A DNA stretch of 7,222 nt. It comes from Lachnospiraceae bacterium. Its GTDB lineage: Bacteria; Bacillota; Clostridia; Lachnospirales; Lachnospiraceae. How positions within the stretch are numbered: the first letter of the stretch is position 1; the number at the start of each line of letters is the position of its first letter. Of this stretch, positions 5,400 to 7,222 are shown piece after piece. The position numbers and the translations under genes were made by a program. The stretch covers positions 1 to 7,222 of the forward strand of contig CABJBM010000057.1 of the NCBI GenBank assembly GCA_902363835.1, read 5' to 3'. The notes beneath the pieces were generated by a model, which worked only from the letters and a program-made list of their open reading frames with translations, had not been told where the DNA came from and did not search any database.

Positions 5400-6212
5400 A
5401 TGAAAAAAATCAGCAAGAGCACATTAAGGAAAAGTTGGTTTCGGTGGCTGTGCGGTAATTTGTCTTCCATGTCCTTTCAATGGCTGGAGTCTTTCGGCTT
5501 TGCCGACTCCATGTCACCGGTCATCAGGGAGTTGTACGGCGGCGACAAGGAAGAGGAGAAAGCAGCATTAAAACGTCATTGTGCATTTTATAACACAGAG
5601 CCTCAGATCGGCAGCATTGTCAACGGCATTGCCTGTGGTCTGGAAGAGGAGAGGGCGAACGGAGCGGATATTGATGATGAGGTGATCAACAGCATTAAGC
5701 TGGGGCTCATGGGACCTTTGGCAGGCATTGGCGATGCCATGGTTCCAGGCATGTTCGTGCCGCTGCTGTTATCCATTGCTATTGGACTTTCCCAAGGCGG
5801 AAATGCTCTGGGCCCGGTTTTCTACATAGTGACCTTTATGACTTCCGTGACAGCGGCAAGCTATTATCTTTTTATGAAGGGCTACCAGATGGGAACCAAA
5901 TCGGTGAACTTAATTGTGGGAGAAGCTTCCCAGAGAATCCGTGAGGCTTTTAACTTATTAGGCGCCATTGTGGTCGGCGGTGTCGGAGCATCCTATGTAA
6001 GCATCAATTCGATTATGAACATCCAGACAGGAAGCTCAGAGTCAACGGTTGTGGTAAATGACGTGTTAAACGGTATTTTCCCTAAACTGCTGCCTTTGGC
6101 GGCAATTATTTTATGCTGGTGGCTGATGTCAAAAAAGAAAATGTCCGCGCTTAAGGTTATGGGCGTGCTGGTTATTGTTTCCTTTGTGGGAGTAGCTGTG
6201 GGATTTTTCTAA
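5400..6212 (+). CDS. PTS mannose-family IID component (membrane)
   Basis: This 270-residue IID subunit is unique to the Man/Fru/Sor permease family and pairs with IIC in the membrane. Typical features are the amphipathic N-terminus with SMSFQWLESFGF (23-34), HCAFYNTEPQIGSIVNGI (60-77, the FYNTEP-IG motif), GLMGPLAGIGDAM (102-114), and membrane segments at about 115-131, 138-160, 186-203 and the C-terminal helices 228-243 and 252-269. The frame is open from an ATG at 5292, but ATG 5400 is chosen because it gives the family N-terminus and has GGAGGAGG nine bases upstream; the longer version would read IIC codons out of frame. No enzyme gene follows; the next gene is the regulator. Confidence 0.94.
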   Translation: MKKISKSTLRKSWFRWLCGNLSSMSFQWLESFGFADSMSPVIRELYGGDKEEEKAALKRHCAFYNTEPQIGSIVNGIACGLEEERANGADIDDEVINSIKLGLMGPLAGIGDAMVPGMFVPLLLSIAIGLSQGGNALGPVFYIVTFMTSVTAASYYLFMKGYQMGTKSVNLIVGEASQRIREAFNLLGAIVVGGVGASYVSINSIMNIQTGSSESTVVVNDVLNGIFPKLLPLAAIILCWWLMSKKKMSALKVMGVLVIVSFVGVAVGFF

Positions 6213-6216
6213 ATAC

Positions 6217-6238
6217 GGCAAACTTTTGACAGTCTGCC
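6217..6238 (+). other. Imperfect hairpin after the IID gene
   Basis: GGCAAACT (6217-6224) and AGTCTGCC (6231-6238) can pair with one A-C mismatch around a 6-base loop, four bases after the IID stop codon. No T-run follows, so I do not call a terminator. Transcription of the PTS operon may therefore run on into gntR in addition to gntR's own promoter. It could also protect the 3' end of the PTS mRNA. Confidence 0.3.
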
Positions 6239-6247
6239 AAGTGAACG

Positions 6248-6276
6248 TTGACAAGTGAGAGGGTATTATTTATTAT
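6248..6276 (+). promoter_or_regulatory. Sigma-A-type promoter of the gntR-type gene
   Basis: TTGACA (6248-6253), a 17-base spacer and TATTAT (6271-6276) give the same boxes and spacing as the PTS promoter at 3508-3536. A TATAAT at 6274-6279 is closer to consensus but would leave a 20-base spacer. A second TTGACA at 6226-6231 has no matching -10 box. The leader to the ATG at 6344 is about 60 bases. Confidence 0.65.
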
Positions 6277-6295
6277 AATGTTATAGCGTATTAAT
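6272..6295. promoter_or_regulatory. Imperfect dyad, likely autoregulatory GntR operator
   Basis: ATTATAATGTT (6272-6282), a 2-base centre, then AGCGTATTAAT (6285-6295) form an 11-2-11 dyad with 7 of 11 symmetric positions. The first 16 bases match the PTS operator at 3532-3547 at 13 positions. As in the PTS promoter, the dyad starts 24 bases after the first base of TTGACA, at the second base of the -10 box. This suggests weaker binding by the same repressor and hence autoregulation. Confidence 0.55.
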
Positions 6296-6343
6296 AAGTG
6301 AGATCCGCATAAAGGCACTTTAGAAGCAGGCGCGGAAAGGCAG

Positions 6344-7084
6344 ATGACAGGAATGGAAAAATTAAACAGTTCGAAAAGCGCACCACCCTTATATATACAG
6401 ATCAGTGACATCCTGCGCAATAAGATTTTGAAGAAAGAATATGAGTTTGACAGTATCATCCCCAGTGAGACGGAGCTGCAGAGCATGTATCAGGTGAGCC
6501 GCATTACGGCAAGGCAGGCGATCCAGGAGTTAGAGAAGGAAGGCCTGGTAACCCGTGCCAGAGGAAAAGGAACGGTGGTTGTCTATCAGAAAACAATAGA
6601 GGAGTTCCTCACCAGAATTTACAGCTTCACGGACGAGATGAAGGAGAAGGGCATTGAGCCTGGAACCAGCTACGCTCATATTGAGGTGATCAAGGCGGAT
6701 GCCAAGCTGGCCAGCGTGTTTCACATCGAACCGGAGGCTCCTTTATACCGTCTGGAGAGAGTGAGAACAGGGGATGGAAAGCCAATCGTTATTTTCCAGT
6801 CTTATTTTCATAGAAACAGGCAGCTTCCCATGGATGATGAGCTGTACTATGGAAGCTTGTACGCCATGCTGGAGGAGATGGATATCAGGCCGGTGAAGAT
6901 CGCAGAAAAGTTCAGCTGCATCATGCCGGACAGCCATACCCAAAAGCTGTTGGATATGAAAAAGACCATACCGGTCCTGCTGAGGATTCGAACCTCCTAT
7001 GACAGAAATGACGAGGTTGTGGAGTATACCGTCAGCTTGTACAGGGGAGACCGCTATTCCTATTCTGTTGAAATCAAGAGGTAA
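6344..7084 (+). CDS. GntR-family (HutC/UTRA) transcriptional regulator
   Basis: The 246-residue protein has a GntR winged helix-turn-helix at about 15-82, including PPLYIQISDILRNKI (14-28), IPSETELQSMYQVSRITAR (39-57) for the recognition helix region, and EKEGLVTRARGKGTVV (64-79) for the wing. A UTRA effector-binding domain occupies about 92-242, with LYRLERVRTGDGKPIVI (134-150) and EYTVSLYRGDRYSY (227-240) typical of the HutC subgroup, which usually senses a sugar phosphate or related metabolite. It most likely represses the PTS operon and itself through the dyads at 3532-3555 and 6272-6295 and is released by the transported sugar or its phosphate. The ATG at 6344 follows GGAAAGG by three bases, rather close; ATG 6353 (MEKLNSS) is an alternative with wider spacing. 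Either gives a complete protein. Confidence 0.93.
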   Translation: MTGMEKLNSSKSAPPLYIQISDILRNKILKKEYEFDSIIPSETELQSMYQVSRITARQAIQELEKEGLVTRARGKGTVVVYQKTIEEFLTRIYSFTDEMKEKGIEPGTSYAHIEVIKADAKLASVFHIEPEAPLYRLERVRTGDGKPIVIFQSYFHRNRQLPMDDELYYGSLYAMLEEMDIRPVKIAEKFSCIMPDSHTQKLLDMKKTIPVLLRIRTSYDRNDEVVEYTVSLYRGDRYSYSVEIKR

Positions 7085-7110
7085 GCTGGCAAATAATCAA
7101 ATAACAGGGA

Positions 7111-7153
7111 ATGGGAGTGCGGCAGTGGTACTGTTGCACTCCCGTTTTTATTA
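7111..7153 (+). terminator. Intrinsic terminator after the gntR-type gene
   Basis: GGGAGTGCGGCAGT (7113-7126) pairs with ACTGTTGCACTCCC (7130-7143) over 14 positions, two of them G-U wobbles in RNA, around a GGT loop, and GTTTTTATTA follows. It starts about 27 bases after the stop codon and closes the PTS-regulator block. The wobble pairs make the stem stronger on the + strand transcript than on the minus strand. Confidence 0.93.
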
Positions 7154-7222
7154 TGGGTCGTGACCCAGTTGAGCTCGCGTAGCGTGCGAAATATAAACCA
7201 CCCGCTATGCGGGTGTGCGGTG
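7154..7222. repeat. Triple-hairpin non-coding segment, possible IS200/IS605-like end
   Basis: Three short inverted repeats follow each other: TGGGTC (7154-7159) with GACCCA (7162-7167); GCTCGC (7173-7178) with GCGTGC (7182-7187), one T-T mismatch; and CACCCGC (7199-7205) with GCGGGTG (7209-7215) around a TAT loop. The last, preceded by AAAC, resembles the subterminal hairpins recognised by Y1 transposases of IS200/IS605 elements. The segment runs off the window, so no transposase can be seen. A dispersed REP-like repeat or a second terminator are alternatives. Confidence 0.4.

Noticed and set aside
6238..6256. Possible catabolite-repression (cre-like) site around TGAACGTTGACA
   Set aside because: The CG core is present but the spacing to the flanking TG and CA is two bases short of the cre pattern, and the match largely reflects the TTGACA -35 box.
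6238..6258. Direct repeat CAAGTGA at 6238-6244 and 6252-6258
   Set aside because: Only seven bases, no equivalent in the PTS promoter, and the shared dyads explain co-regulation better.
1..7222. CRISPR array, tRNA or rRNA genes
   Set aside because: No regularly spaced identical repeats and no tRNA cloverleaf or rRNA-like stretch was found; the hairpin clusters at the two edges lack the required conserved bases.

Overview
The window looks like chromosomal DNA of an anaerobic low-to-mid-GC Firmicute, most likely a Lachnospiraceae member (Clostridium cluster XIVa, Lacrimispora/Enterocloster-like). This is inferred from strong AGGAGG-type ribosome sites, mixed AT/GC codon use, the gene families present and A/T-rich sigma-A-type promoters. 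No gene fixes the species. All eight supported genes are on the + strand, in two unrelated blocks, and both window edges carry non-coding, hairpin-rich DNA that resembles insertion-sequence ends.

Block 1 (about 239-3420) is a tight three-gene operon: a VTC-domain protein (the fold of the yeast polyphosphate polymerase), a DUF4956 membrane protein translated from a GTG that overlaps the previous gene by 8 bases, and a large lipoprotein with a right-handed beta-helix of the Cthe_2159 carbohydrate-binding type. It ends in a strong intrinsic terminator (13-bp perfect stem plus T-tract). VTC and DUF4956 genes often occur with CotH-type kinases and beta-helix surface proteins; here no CotH gene is inside the window. 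The cluster's biochemical role is not established and it is the best candidate for a poorly described envelope-associated system.

Block 2 (about 3508-7153) is a complete mannose-family (Man/Fru/Sor) phosphotransferase permease with separate subunits in the order IIA, IIB, IIC, IID, followed by its probable regulator, a GntR/HutC-type repressor with a UTRA effector domain. Phosphate would pass from HPr to His9 of IIA, to His14 of IIB, and then to the sugar carried by the IIC/IID membrane complex. No catabolic enzyme is linked, so the sugar cannot be named. Two details stand out. The IIA gene has no ATG/GTG/TTG at the position demanded by its ribosome site and by the family's N-terminus; the codon there is ATT. 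Also, the PTS operon and the gntR gene have promoters of identical geometry (TTGACA, 17 bases, TATTAT), and each carries a related 11-2-11 dyad starting at the second base of its -10 box. This implies that one repressor controls both its own gene and the transporter.

A second intrinsic terminator follows gntR. The last about 70 bases hold three consecutive hairpins, suggestive of the edge of an IS200/IS605-like element or another dispersed repeat.
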